Shown here: piece after piece, positions 1 to 7,948 of the stretch
How the letters are laid out: each line of letters starts with the position of its first letter
How positions within the stretch are numbered: the stretch's first letter is position 1
From: an uncultured Candidatus Actinomarina sp.
GTDB lineage: Bacteria > Actinomycetota > Acidimicrobiia > Actinomarinales > Actinomarinaceae
DNA length: 54,177 bases
Direction of reading: 5' to 3'
NCBI GenBank assembly: GCA_902571385.1
Contig: CACGBK010000008.1
Location: 1-54,177 of the forward strand
Notes under the pieces: generated by a model
What the model was told of the DNA's origin: nothing
Databases searched by the model: none
What the model saw: only the letters and a program-made list of their open reading frames with translations
Made by a program: the position numbers and the translations under genes

Positions 1-175
1 TTAATTTGCTAACAGCTTTCTTAATCTCATATACAGGCTTACTTTTTATTTCAGGATTTTGAAAATGGTCAAAAACATAAACAGATTTAATTTCAAAATT
101 ATTGATTATGTCTATTTTTTTAAAATACTCATCCTCAAAGAATGACCCATTTAAAAGAAGGGACTTATTATTCAC
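1..175 (-). CDS. Luciferase-like (LLM) oxidoreductase, N-terminal fragment, cut by the window edge
   Basis: An open frame reads leftward from a GTG at 173-175 and runs off the window with no stop, giving 58 residues. The GTG lies inside the last codons of the ROK kinase gene, so the two are probably translationally coupled. The fragment has the layout of the first strand and helix of luciferase-like monooxygenases, with a Val-Tyr-Val-Phe-Asp-His-Phe segment near residue 37. That matches the conserved 'v-w-v-f/y-D-H-f' strand of F420- or flavin-dependent LLM enzymes. Substrate and cofactor cannot be told from this piece. The in-frame ATG at 148-150 belongs to a different frame that stops after 12 codons and was not used. 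Confidence 0.55.
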   Translation of the reverse strand, partial: MNNKSLLLNGSFFEDEYFKKIDIINNFEIKSVYVFDHFQNPEIKSKPVYEIKKAVSKL

Positions 176-1049
176 TATTCAAAGCTAGTAATGCTGCACC
201 TAACAAGCCTGAATCTTCTCGTGCTTTACTCAACTTAATAATAGGAAAACTTCTATTTGGAAAATCAAAATTTTTTTTAATATATTCATCAATAAAGGGA
301 ATAAAATTATATGGGTTTTTTGTCATACTTCCACCAATAACAAATATTTCATTATCAAATAATTCAAACAATGACACTAAGGCTAGAGATGTCCTTTCTA
401 TTATCTCGTCTCTGGCAAACTTTTCATCATCTTCAAGGTCAATTGATTTGTCAAATAAAAGAGAGCCTACTTTTTCCTCAAAAAATATTTGAGATAGTTG
501 TGTATTTTGATTTTGTTCTAAGAGTTCATGACATTTCTTTGTCCATGCTTTAGCGGAAATTACATCTTCTAAATAGGAATTTTCATTTATTAAGATGCGC
601 CCTATTTCACCAGCATTGCCACTGCCTTTAAAAATTCGTGAATTATGTATGATCCCCCCTCCTATTCCAGTACCAAAGGTAAGCATTATTAAATTTTTAT
701 AATCATTTTTGAAATGTAGTAAATATTCAGAATATGCAGCTAAATTTCCGTCATTCTCTAAATAAACCCTTTTGCCTTTCATTAATTCGAGTTTTTTGAA
801 ATCAATGGAAAATTGCATATTGGTACCATATTTAAAAATTTGATTATCATTATCTACAAATCCTGGCATGCCAAAAGAGAGTTGATCCGTTTCATTAGAA
901 AATCTATCGTAAATTTTTTCAATTAGTGAAAGAAAAGAGGACTCTTTCTTAGGTGTATCCTCTATGAATCTTTCTTTAATTTTGAGTTTTTTATTCACAA
1001 GACCGCCTTTAATTGTGGTTCCTCCAACATCAAATGCTAAAACGTTCAT
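168..1049 (-). CDS. ROK-family sugar kinase
   Basis: The 293-residue product opens with the actin-fold phosphate loop Asp-Val-Gly-Gly-Thr-Thr (residues 7-12). It carries the ROK Glu-Asn-Asp motif at 98-100, where Asp100 would be the catalytic base, and a Gly-Thr-Gly-Ile-Gly-Gly-Gly nucleotide-binding turn at 126-132. Members phosphorylate a free hexose such as glucose, mannose or N-acetyl sugars in the cytoplasm with ATP or polyphosphate. The usual ROK zinc site (His plus a Cys cluster) is absent; a Gly-Asn-Ala-Gly-Glu-Ile-Gly segment stands in its place, as in some glucokinases. Its start overlaps the upstream phosphoesterase stop by 4 bases (ATGA). The exact sugar is unknown. Confidence 0.85.
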   Translation of the reverse strand: MNVLAFDVGGTTIKGGLVNKKLKIKERFIEDTPKKESSFLSLIEKIYDRFSNETDQLSFGMPGFVDNDNQIFKYGTNMQFSIDFKKLELMKGKRVYLENDGNLAAYSEYLLHFKNDYKNLIMLTFGTGIGGGIIHNSRIFKGSGNAGEIGRILINENSYLEDVISAKAWTKKCHELLEQNQNTQLSQIFFEEKVGSLLFDKSIDLEDDEKFARDEIIERTSLALVSLFELFDNEIFVIGGSMTKNPYNFIPFIDEYIKKNFDFPNRSFPIIKLSKAREDSGLLGAALLALNSE

Positions 1050-1816
1050 ATGCTTAATGTCCCTATGTCTAAATAATTACTATTTGAACGAAAATAACCA
1101 ACATTAATACATTTTGTTAAACCAATTTTCCATTCATAGGCCTTTGGTTGATGAACATCACCAAAAATGGAAAATTTTGGTTCTTTATCTTGTATGAATT
1201 CCTTTAAACTTTTCCATCCTTGTTCTTTTTTATTTGTTATAACATCTGTAATTAATTCATCAACATATGGCGGCGCATGTGTGCAAATAATGTCAACATT
1301 TCCTAAATTTTCTAATTTAGATTTGAATTCCTCTTCTGATATTTCCCCCCTGGCATTAATTGGTGTTGGTACTCCTCCACCGGCAAAGCCAATTTTGAAT
1401 CCTTTATAATCCATAATCTCTCCATCAATATTCGTTACATTATTTGTTTTTGTTTCTTCAAGTATCTTCAACGAATCTACATTTCCTGGAATAAGGAAAA
1501 CTTCAAAATTTTTAACTTTATCAAAAACTTCACTATATTGTCGATAAATAGATTCCTCAATTTTTGTTTGTTTTACTTCCCTGTCTTTTGAAAATAGTTC
1601 ATTCCACAATTCTTTTCTTCTTGTAAAATCATGTTTTTTTCTAAGTTCCACAAGTTTGGTTACACTTTCTTCCCCAAAAACATCTTTTGCTATACCATCG
1701 CCATTTCTGTAATCAATCCAGTTAATTAAATCACCTAATATTATTAATGGACCTTTGCCTGATGGAAGATTTTCTAAGGAGTCTAAACCATGATGTACGT
1801 CAGAAATGAATATCAT
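1046..1816 (-). CDS. Calcineurin-like metallophosphoesterase
   Basis: The 256-residue protein has the metal-binding motifs of the calcineurin-like phosphoesterase fold in order: Asp6-x-His8 in Ser-Asp-Val-His, Gly-Asp (28-29), Gly-Asn-Val-Asp near residue 110, Thr-His-Ala-Pro-Pro near 180, and a late Gly-Asp-Val-His. The last replaces the family's more common Gly-His-x-His, so one metal ligand may differ. It probably hydrolyses a phosphomonoester or phosphodiester in the cytoplasm, but the substrate cannot be read from sequence. It starts 5 bases after the ilvD stop and overlaps the ROK kinase start, so it lies in a minus-strand operon with both. Confidence 0.8.
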   Translation of the reverse strand: MIFISDVHHGLDSLENLPSGKGPLIILGDLINWIDYRNGDGIAKDVFGEESVTKLVELRKKHDFTRRKELWNELFSKDREVKQTKIEESIYRQYSEVFDKVKNFEVFLIPGNVDSLKILEETKTNNVTNIDGEIMDYKGFKIGFAGGGVPTPINARGEISEEEFKSKLENLGNVDIICTHAPPYVDELITDVITNKKEQGWKSLKEFIQDKEPKFSIFGDVHQPKAYEWKIGLTKCINVGYFRSNSNYLDIGTLSI

Positions 1817-1821
1817 TAATA

Positions 1822-3483
1822 CTATGAGGTAACTGCGCCAGTATCAGCTCCTGATACTAGTTTAGAGTATTTGTTCAGCACTCCAGATTTATATCTTGGT
1901 TCAGGCAAAACATAATCTTCAAGTCTCGAAACTACTTCGGATTCACTTATTTCAAGATTGAGCTCTCTCTTTGTAAGATTCAGAGTAATTACATCACCAT
2001 TTTTACAAATCGAGATAGGTCCATGATCAAAACTTTCAGGAGTAACATGTCCAATGCATAAACCTGTTGTTCCCCCAGAGAATCGACCATCGGTAATTAA
2101 CAAAACATCCTTGCCAAGACCAGCCCCTTTTATAGCAGCAGTTATCTGGAGCATCTCTCTCATTCCAGGACCTCCTTTGGGTCCTTCATTTCTAATTACT
2201 ACGACATCCCCTTTATTTATTTTGTTGTTAAATAAAGCATCAATAGCATCTTGTTCACTTTCAAAGACATTAGCAGGACCAGAAAATTCATTAATCTCTA
2301 TACCTGCTGTTTTCACAACAGATCCTTTTGGTGATAATGAACCTTTAAGGATTGCAATTCCGCCTTCACTCGCAATCGGATTATCTGGAAAATATACTAC
2401 GTCTTGATTAGTGGGTATTTCAATATTCTCTAAGTTCTCACCAACTGTTTTTCCGGTAACAGTCAAACAGTCAGGATTTATTAATTTATTTTCAAGTAAA
2501 ATTTTCGAAACTACTGGGACTCCCCCAATTTTATCTAAATCAACCATATGATATTTTCCGAATGGTTTCATATCAGCAATATGTGGAACCTGTCTTCCAA
2601 TATCATCAAAAGTGCTTAAATCTAGGTTTACACGAGCTTCATAAGCTATACCTAATAAATGTAATACTGCATTTGTACTTCCACCTAACGCCAAGACTGT
2701 TGTGATTGCATTTTTAAATGCATCAATAGTCATGATATCTCGTGGTTTAATGTCATTTTTAAGTAAGTAATTTAATTGAAGTCCTGACTCTTTTGCAGCA
2801 TCTCTTAATCGGTCATCCTCTGCGGGTATTGACGCTGTCCCTGGTAAGCTCATCCCTATAGCTTCGCCAACTGATGCCATTGTGTTTGCTGTGAACATTC
2901 CAGCGCAGGAACCTTGCCCAGGACATGCATTACATTCTATTTCGTATAATTCTTCTTCAGATATCAAGCCTTTATCAAATGCCCCAATGCCTTCAAAAAC
3001 ATCCACAATTGAAATATCTTTTCCTTTATACACTCCAGGAAGGCTGCTGCCACCATATAAAAATATTGCTGGCCTATTTATTCTCGCTGAAGCCATCAAC
3101 ATGCCTGGTAATGATTTATCACATCCCGCAATAGTCACCATTCCATCAAATCTTTCAGCATGCATTACCAATTCAACTGAATCAGCAATAACTTCTCTTG
3201 AAACCAATGAAGCTCTCATGCCTTCGTGGCCCATTGAAATACCATCTGAAACAGCAATTGTTGAAAATATTAATCCTGCTGAATCAGCTCCATTTACACC
3301 CTCTTTTGCAAAATTTGATAATTCTGGTCCTGTTAAATTACATGGTGTAACTTCATTTCCTGCAGAGACTATTCCTACTTGAAATTTATTAAAGTCATCA
3401 TCATTTAAACCAACTGCTCTCAACATTGCTCTTGCAGCTGATTTTTCGATACCTTGTGTTACGTCATCAGAAAACTTTGCCAT
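1822..3483 (-). CDS. ilvD: Dihydroxy-acid dehydratase IlvD
   Basis: This 553-residue enzyme catalyses the third shared step of valine and isoleucine synthesis, dehydrating 2,3-dihydroxy-3-methylbutanoate or its methyl homologue to the 2-oxo acid. Three cysteines that would bind the iron-sulphur cluster are visible at residues 48 (Thr-Pro-Cys-Asn), 121 (Gly-Cys-Asp-Lys-Ser) and 193 (Gly-Ser-Cys-Ala-Gly-Met). Length and the C-terminal Glu-Pro-Arg-Tyr-Lys-Ser-Gly region are normal for the family. It is transcribed away from the ilvBNC-leuAB run, behind queG with a 31-base gap, so it is not under the ilvB leader described here. The next gene follows after 5 bases. Confidence 0.96.
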   Translation of the reverse strand: MAKFSDDVTQGIEKSAARAMLRAVGLNDDDFNKFQVGIVSAGNEVTPCNLTGPELSNFAKEGVNGADSAGLIFSTIAVSDGISMGHEGMRASLVSREVIADSVELVMHAERFDGMVTIAGCDKSLPGMLMASARINRPAIFLYGGSSLPGVYKGKDISIVDVFEGIGAFDKGLISEEELYEIECNACPGQGSCAGMFTANTMASVGEAIGMSLPGTASIPAEDDRLRDAAKESGLQLNYLLKNDIKPRDIMTIDAFKNAITTVLALGGSTNAVLHLLGIAYEARVNLDLSTFDDIGRQVPHIADMKPFGKYHMVDLDKIGGVPVVSKILLENKLINPDCLTVTGKTVGENLENIEIPTNQDVVYFPDNPIASEGGIAILKGSLSPKGSVVKTAGIEINEFSGPANVFESEQDAIDALFNNKINKGDVVVIRNEGPKGGPGMREMLQITAAIKGAGLGKDVLLITDGRFSGGTTGLCIGHVTPESFDHGPISICKNGDVITLNLTKRELNLEISESEVVSRLEDYVLPEPRYKSGVLNKYSKLVSGADTGAVTS

Positions 3484-3514
3484 AGATTAAGAATAGATAA
3501 AAACCATTACAATA

Positions 3515-4612
3515 TCACTTTTTTAATCTTTCAAATTCTTTTTTTACATCACTTGAAACTTCTTTTTTAATGAAAGACTCTTCATTTACTTTGTCTAGCA
3601 TGCCAATTCTCCATAAAGCCCATATTGAATATAGCCTTATAATATCTGAATCTGAATCTAGTAATTTGATAAATAATTCGTGACTGTTTTCATCTGGATT
3701 ATTAGCAAGTGCAATAATTGCATTTCTTTTTAGGTAATCTCCATTCCTTTGAGGTACATAGAACCACTCAAATTTTGAAATTAAATTATCTTTATCCATA
3801 TTTATTATTTTTTCCAAATCAACTTCTTTTGTTTGTTTTAAACTAATAAATTTATTTTGTCCTGGTGGACATGATGTGAGGCAATCATCACAGCCATAAA
3901 ATCTATTTGCAATTTTCGTTCTTATTTCATGTGGAATTATTTCTGGAGATTGTAGCCAGTAAGATATACATTTTCGAGAATCAATCTTGTATTCATTATC
4001 TAATGCTCCAGTTGGACAAGAAATTTGACACATGTTGCAATTTCCACATGAATATGATTTAGCAACTGGAGTTTCAAATTTCATTTCAACGTACAAGTTA
4101 CCAATTAATTGCCATGGGCCAATACTTGGTGATAACATCATTGAGCTTTTACCTTGCCATCCCAATCCAGACCCTTCAAAAAATAAACGATCATAATGAC
4201 TTGGACTATCGATAAATTCTTGGGTTCGTAAATCTAAAGTATCAAAATGATCTTTAAGTTTTTCTATAAACTTTTTAATTGGTTTGTAATAATCATCTAT
4301 TGCAAACCGTGCAATTGAACCTTTTCCAGTTGATGTAGATATATTTGTAGAATATATTTCACCATAGTTGTAACTAATAATGATACAAGACTCTGCCCAT
4401 GTAAATTTGTCACCTAATCCTGAATAATCAGGATTAGAAAATGTAAATTTCATATTTGCATGTTTTTGCTGATCTTTAACTTCCTTAATCCTTTGAGATT
4501 TATTTTCATAGGATGGGATATCAACTGTTGAAATTTTTATATTTTTAGGTATTTCAATATTGTTTTTGTTTAAGTAATTAATTACATTTAGGTCTTTCAT
4601 TTTTATCAGCAT
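3515..4612 (-). CDS. queG: Epoxyqueuosine reductase QueG
   Basis: The 365-residue protein matches QueG, the cobalamin-dependent Fe-S reductase that converts epoxyqueuosine to queuosine in tRNA wobble position 34. It shows a Gly-Leu-Gly-Trp-x-Gly-Lys-Ser segment near 149-156 and two ferredoxin-type Cys clusters (189, 192, 195, 199 and 215, 241, 244, 248). A C-terminal HEAT-like segment covers roughly 285-355. The chosen ATG at 4612 leaves 18 bases to the divergent ilv leader ORF; an in-frame ATG at 4600 is a possible alternative. It is the first gene of the minus-strand operon queG-ilvD-phosphoesterase-kinase. Confidence 0.9.
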   Translation of the reverse strand: MLIKMKDLNVINYLNKNNIEIPKNIKISTVDIPSYENKSQRIKEVKDQQKHANMKFTFSNPDYSGLGDKFTWAESCIIISYNYGEIYSTNISTSTGKGSIARFAIDDYYKPIKKFIEKLKDHFDTLDLRTQEFIDSPSHYDRLFFEGSGLGWQGKSSMMLSPSIGPWQLIGNLYVEMKFETPVAKSYSCGNCNMCQISCPTGALDNEYKIDSRKCISYWLQSPEIIPHEIRTKIANRFYGCDDCLTSCPPGQNKFISLKQTKEVDLEKIINMDKDNLISKFEWFYVPQRNGDYLKRNAIIALANNPDENSHELFIKLLDSDSDIIRLYSIWALWRIGMLDKVNEESFIKKEVSSDVKKEFERLKK

Positions 4613-4614
4613 TA

Positions 4615-4628
4615 ACTATAGTTATACT
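4615..4628 (+). promoter_or_regulatory. Candidate -10 region for the ilv leader transcript (shared divergent promoter region)
   Basis: TATAGT lies at 4617-4622 and TATACT at 4623-4628, just before the leader ATG at 4631. With the first box the transcript would start at or very near that ATG, giving a leaderless leader peptide. The core ACTATAGT (4615-4622) is a perfect palindrome, and TATAAC can be read on the other strand toward queG, so both directions may fire from the same 18-base gap. No convincing -35 is visible. Confidence 0.4.
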
Positions 4629-4630
4629 TA

Positions 4631-4681
4631 ATGAAAATAATTCAAAATTTAAATTCTTTACTAGTATTAGTGCTTATGTAG
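4631..4681 (+). CDS. Branched-chain amino acid leader peptide (attenuator peptide)
   Basis: A 16-codon ORF, ATG at 4631 and TAG at 4679-4681, sits between the candidate promoter and a terminator hairpin in front of ilvB. The peptide reads MKIIQNLNSLLVLVLM. Nine of its 16 residues are Ile, Leu or Val, and they include a six-residue run Leu-Leu-Val-Leu-Val-Leu just before the stop. This is the layout of ilv/leu attenuator peptides: scarcity of charged Ile-, Leu- or Val-tRNA would stall the ribosome on that run. No Shine-Dalgarno is visible, which fits a leaderless start. The ORF is too short for normal gene calling. Function is inferred from composition and position. Confidence 0.75.
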   Translation: MKIIQNLNSLLVLVLM

Positions 4682-4705
4682 CGCTCATTAGCTAGTATTG
4701 AGCGC
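4660..4705 (+). promoter_or_regulatory. Alternative stem-loops of the ilv leader RNA
   Basis: Two mutually exclusive stems share the segment starting at 4681. In the first, 4660-4664 (ACTAG) pairs with 4692-4696 (CTAGT) and 4669-4673 (AGTGC) with 4681-4685 (GCGCT, one G-U), folding over the leader stop codon. In the second, 4681-4687 (GCGCTCA) pairs perfectly with 4699-4705 (TGAGCGC). A ribosome on the Leu/Val codons would cover the left arm of the first stem and favour the second. The pairings were found by eye; stability was not calculated. Confidence 0.5.
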
Positions 4706-4731
4706 CTCCCCAAATAGGGAGGTTTTTTTTT
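4705..4731 (+). terminator. Intrinsic terminator (attenuator) upstream of ilvB
   Basis: CCTCCC at 4705-4710 pairs with GGGAGG at 4717-4722 across a CAAATA loop and is followed by nine T residues (4723-4731), a textbook Rho-independent terminator. It lies between the leader peptide stop (4681) and the ilvB ATG (4741), so it can only act by stopping transcription before ilvB. Its first base is also the last base of the preceding GCGCTCA/TGAGCGC stem. Confidence 0.85.
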
Positions 4732-4740
4732 GGGAAAGAT

Positions 4741-6453
4741 ATGAGTGAAGAAAAATTAAGTGGTGCTGAACTTGTTGTAAGAAGTTTAGAATATATGAAT
4801 ATTTCTACTATTTTTGGCCTACCTGGTGGAGCAATATTGCCTGCGTATGATCCATTATATGACAGTCCAATAAGACATATATTAGCTAGACACGAACAAG
4901 GGTCTGGGCACATGGCAGAAGGTTATGCCCAAGCAACTGGTGAACTTGGTGTAGTAATTGCTACATCTGGACCAGGAGCTACTAATTTGATAACACCCTT
5001 AACAAATGCACTAATGGACTCTACTCCACTATTAGCAATTACTGGACAAGTTGCTTCAGAAGCAATTGGAAATGATGCATTTCAAGAAGCATATACAGTA
5101 GGTTTGACAATGGCCGCAACTAAGCATAATTATTTAATTACTAATGCAGAAGAGATTCCTCAGATATTGCTAGAAGCAAGACATATTGCTACTACTGGTA
5201 GGCCTGGACCTGTTTTAGTAGATATACCAAAAGATATATTAAATCAAAAAGTTGAATGGATTGAACCAAAATTAATTGATTTGCCAGGATATAAACCAAC
5301 TTTAGAACCAAATCCAAAAATGATTAATCAGGCAGCAGATTTAATTAAGAAAGCAGAAAAACCGATACTTTATGTTGGTGGTGGAATAATACATTCAAAA
5401 GCAAATGAAGAATTATTTGAGCTCGCTACAAAATTTCAAATACCAGTTGTAACAACATTAATGGGTAGAGGTGCTTTCCCCGATGGAAATGAACTATGTT
5501 TTGAAATGCCAGGTATGCATGGAAACTATACAGCCACAACTTCCATACAAAAATCAGATCTCTTAATTGCCATCGGTGTGAGGTTTGACGATAGAGTCAC
5601 AGCTAATCCTAAATTTTTCGCACAAAATGCTAAGGTAATTCATGCTGATATTGACCCTGCTGAAATTGGAAAAATAAGAGAACCTGAAGTTCCAATTGTA
5701 GGTGATGCTAAAAGTGTTATCACTGGCTTAATTGAAAGGTTAGAAGGGTCAGATTTAAAAACTACTGATTGGATAAACGAACTTAATCAAATGAAAAAAG
5801 ATTATCCTTTGTCATACATCCAGGAAGAAAAAGGCCCACTTAAGGTTCCATTTGTTCTGGAAGAGCTTCAAAAATTATCTGATGAAGATGCAATAGTTGT
5901 CTCGGGAGTTGGCCAGCATCAAATGTGGATATCACAACATTGGAATTTTACTCAACCTAATACATGGTTAAATTCAGGAGGGCTAGGAACAATGGGATAT
6001 TCACTTCCTGCTGCAATCGGTGCCCAAGCTGCTTACCCTGATCGGCAAATTCTAGCATTAGATGGTGATGGATGCTTTCAAATGACATGTCAGGAATTGA
6101 TTACTGCTTCTACAGAAAATATTCCAATAAAAATTGTTGTTTTTAACAACGGAAATCATGGAATGGTTAGGCAATGGCAAAAAATATTTTATAAAAACAG
6201 ATTTTCTGCATCAGAATTAACGCATCATACTCCAGACTATGTTGCACTTGCAGAATCAATGGGCGCTACAGGATTGAGAATGATTGAAAAATCTGATGTG
6301 AAAAAAGTTTTTGAAAAAATGTTAGAAATTAATGACAAACCCGTTCTAGTTGAATGCATTGTTGATCCAGAGGATATGGTGTTTCCAATGGTTCCAGCCG
6401 GCGGAAGTAATGATGTGGTTATATTAAATGAGGATGATCTAAAAAAATTATGA
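4741..6453 (+). CDS. ilvB: Acetolactate synthase large subunit IlvB
   Basis: This 570-residue thiamine diphosphate enzyme condenses two pyruvates to 2-acetolactate, or pyruvate with 2-oxobutanoate to acetohydroxybutanoate, the committed step of branched-chain amino acid synthesis. The catalytic Glu of the N-terminal thiamine domain is at about residue 52 (Arg-His-Glu-Gln-Gly). The C-terminal thiamine motif is Gly-Asp-Gly at 442-444 with Asn-Asn at 469-470. Length is typical. It is the first structural gene after the leader and attenuator and overlaps ilvN by 4 bases (ATGA). A GGGAAAG just before the ATG is a weak and very close Shine-Dalgarno candidate. Confidence 0.97.
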   Translation: MSEEKLSGAELVVRSLEYMNISTIFGLPGGAILPAYDPLYDSPIRHILARHEQGSGHMAEGYAQATGELGVVIATSGPGATNLITPLTNALMDSTPLLAITGQVASEAIGNDAFQEAYTVGLTMAATKHNYLITNAEEIPQILLEARHIATTGRPGPVLVDIPKDILNQKVEWIEPKLIDLPGYKPTLEPNPKMINQAADLIKKAEKPILYVGGGIIHSKANEELFELATKFQIPVVTTLMGRGAFPDGNELCFEMPGMHGNYTATTSIQKSDLLIAIGVRFDDRVTANPKFFAQNAKVIHADIDPAEIGKIREPEVPIVGDAKSVITGLIERLEGSDLKTTDWINELNQMKKDYPLSYIQEEKGPLKVPFVLEELQKLSDEDAIVVSGVGQHQMWISQHWNFTQPNTWLNSGGLGTMGYSLPAAIGAQAAYPDRQILALDGDGCFQMTCQELITASTENIPIKIVVFNNGNHGMVRQWQKIFYKNRFSASELTHHTPDYVALAESMGATGLRMIEKSDVKKVFEKMLEINDKPVLVECIVDPEDMVFPMVPAGGSNDVVILNEDDLKKL

Positions 6454-6923
6454 GTGAAAGAATATTAAGTGTTCTCGTTGAAGACAAACCTGGCGTATTA
6501 GCAAGAGTTGCATCAACTATATCTAGAAGGGGTTTTAATATTAACTCTTTAGCTGTTGGACCAACAAATATTCAAGGCAGGTCGAAAATGACAATTGTTA
6601 CAGAACTTGAGTCAGTTGAACAGGTAAAAAAACAATTGAACAAGCTTATCAATGTAATAAAGATTGTTGAACTTGATCCTGAAAATACAATAGAATCAGA
6701 AGTCCTACTTCTTAAAGTATCTATAAATAAGGACACTCAAACTTCAGTTATAGAAAAGGCTTCTCTATCTGGTGCAAAATCGGTTGATGTTGGATCTGAT
6801 TATGCAGTTTTTGAAATGACTGGAGCATCAAAAGATTTAGATAAACTTGAAAATTTGCTAAAACCATTTGGAATTATTGAAATGATTAGAGGTGGAAGAA
6901 TAGCCATCCAAACAAAATTGTAG
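6450..6923 (+). CDS. ilvN: Acetolactate synthase small (regulatory) subunit IlvN
   Basis: The 157-residue protein has the N-terminal ACT domain of acetohydroxyacid synthase regulatory subunits (about residues 3-78, with the Asp-Lys-Pro-Gly-Val-Leu motif at 12-17). A C-terminal regulatory half follows. It binds IlvB and normally gives feedback inhibition by valine. The start overlaps the ilvB stop by 4 bases, so the two subunits are translationally coupled. Length matches the longer form found in Actinobacteria and many other bacteria. Confidence 0.95.
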   Translation: MSERILSVLVEDKPGVLARVASTISRRGFNINSLAVGPTNIQGRSKMTIVTELESVEQVKKQLNKLINVIKIVELDPENTIESEVLLLKVSINKDTQTSVIEKASLSGAKSVDVGSDYAVFEMTGASKDLDKLENLLKPFGIIEMIRGGRIAIQTKL

Positions 6924-6927
6924 GAGG
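6922..6927 (+). promoter_or_regulatory. Strong Shine-Dalgarno of ilvC
   Basis: AGGAGG at 6922-6927 sits 4 bases before the ilvC ATG at 6932. It is the clearest ribosome binding site I found; most genes here have weak sites or rely on overlap with the gene before. Confidence 0.8.
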
Positions 6928-6931
6928 ATAA

Positions 6932-7948
6932 ATGTCGACAAAAATAATATATGATGAATCAATTGATATAGAGATGATTAAATCAAAAAACGTAAGTGTA
7001 ATAGGATTTGGTAGTCAAGGACACGCGCATGCTCTTAATCTTCATGATTCAGGTGTTAATGTAACAGTTGGTTTAAGAGAAGATTCCTCATCATTTAATA
7101 GAGCGAAAGAAATGGGTCTTAATGTCGATAATCTTGAAAATGCAACAAAAAATGCTGACATAGTAATGCTTCTTCTTCCAGACCAATTGATGGCAGATGT
7201 TTACGAAAAAGACATTGCACCATTTATGAAAGATAATTCAACATTATTTTTTGCACATGGTTTCAATATTCACTTTGGTGAAATCGTTCCTCGTGAAGAT
7301 ATATCCATAGCTATGATCGCCCCAAAGGGTCCAGGCCATTTATTAAGAAGAACCTACGAAGAAGGTTCTGGAATGCCTTGCCTTGTTGCAGTTGAAAAAG
7401 ACTTGTCCGGAAATACAAAAGAGATGGCTTTATCATATGCTTCCGCAATAGGTGGTGGAAGGGCCGGCGTATTAAACACAACTTTTAAAGAAGAAACTGA
7501 AACTGATTTGTTTGGCGAGCAAGTCGTTCTCTGTGGTGGACTTACCGAACTAATTCGGAATGGGTTTGAAACATTGGTTGAAGCTGGTTACCAGCCAGAA
7601 AGTGCTTATTTTGAAACTCTTCATGAAGTTAAATTAATTGTTGATCTGATGTATGAAGGTGGTTTTGAATGGATGAGACATTCTATCTCTGATACAGCTG
7701 AGTATGGTGATTTTTCAAGAGGATCAAGAATTATTACGGATGAAACAAAAAAAGAGATGAAAAAAGTTTTGGAAGAAATACAATCTGGAGCTTTTGCTAA
7801 AGAATGGATGTCTCAAGCTCGTGAGGGATCTCCATACCTTAAGCAGGAGCGCGAAAATGCTTCAAAACACCAGATAGAAAATATTGGTAAAGAATTAAGA
7901 AATATGATGCCATTTTTAGATGCTAAAGATATAAAAAAGGATATATGA
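6932..7948 (+). CDS. ilvC: Ketol-acid reductoisomerase IlvC (class I)
   Basis: The 338-residue enzyme isomerises and reduces acetolactate or acetohydroxybutanoate with NADPH and Mg2+. The Rossmann turn Gly-Phe-Gly-Ser-Gln-Gly-His is at residues 25-31. The two-metal site Asp192-Leu-Phe-Gly-Glu196 is present. Length fits the short class I form. It follows ilvN by 8 bases behind a strong Shine-Dalgarno and overlaps leuA by 4 bases. Confidence 0.97.
   Translation: MSTKIIYDESIDIEMIKSKNVSVIGFGSQGHAHALNLHDSGVNVTVGLREDSSSFNRAKEMGLNVDNLENATKNADIVMLLLPDQLMADVYEKDIAPFMKDNSTLFFAHGFNIHFGEIVPREDISIAMIAPKGPGHLLRRTYEEGSGMPCLVAVEKDLSGNTKEMALSYASAIGGGRAGVLNTTFKEETETDLFGEQVVLCGGLTELIRNGFETLVEAGYQPESAYFETLHEVKLIVDLMYEGGFEWMRHSISDTAEYGDFSRGSRIITDETKKEMKKVLEEIQSGAFAKEWMSQAREGSPYLKQERENASKHQIENIGKELRNMMPFLDAKDIKKDI

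Noticed and set aside
2054-3382. Long plus-strand ORFs (117 and 166 codons) opposite ilvD
   Set aside because: They lie wholly antisense to a well-conserved enzyme, have no recognisable motif and reflect codon structure of the real gene.
4613-4740. T-box riboswitch before ilvB
   Set aside because: No T-box consensus, no specifier loop layout, and too little space; a coding leader explains the region better.
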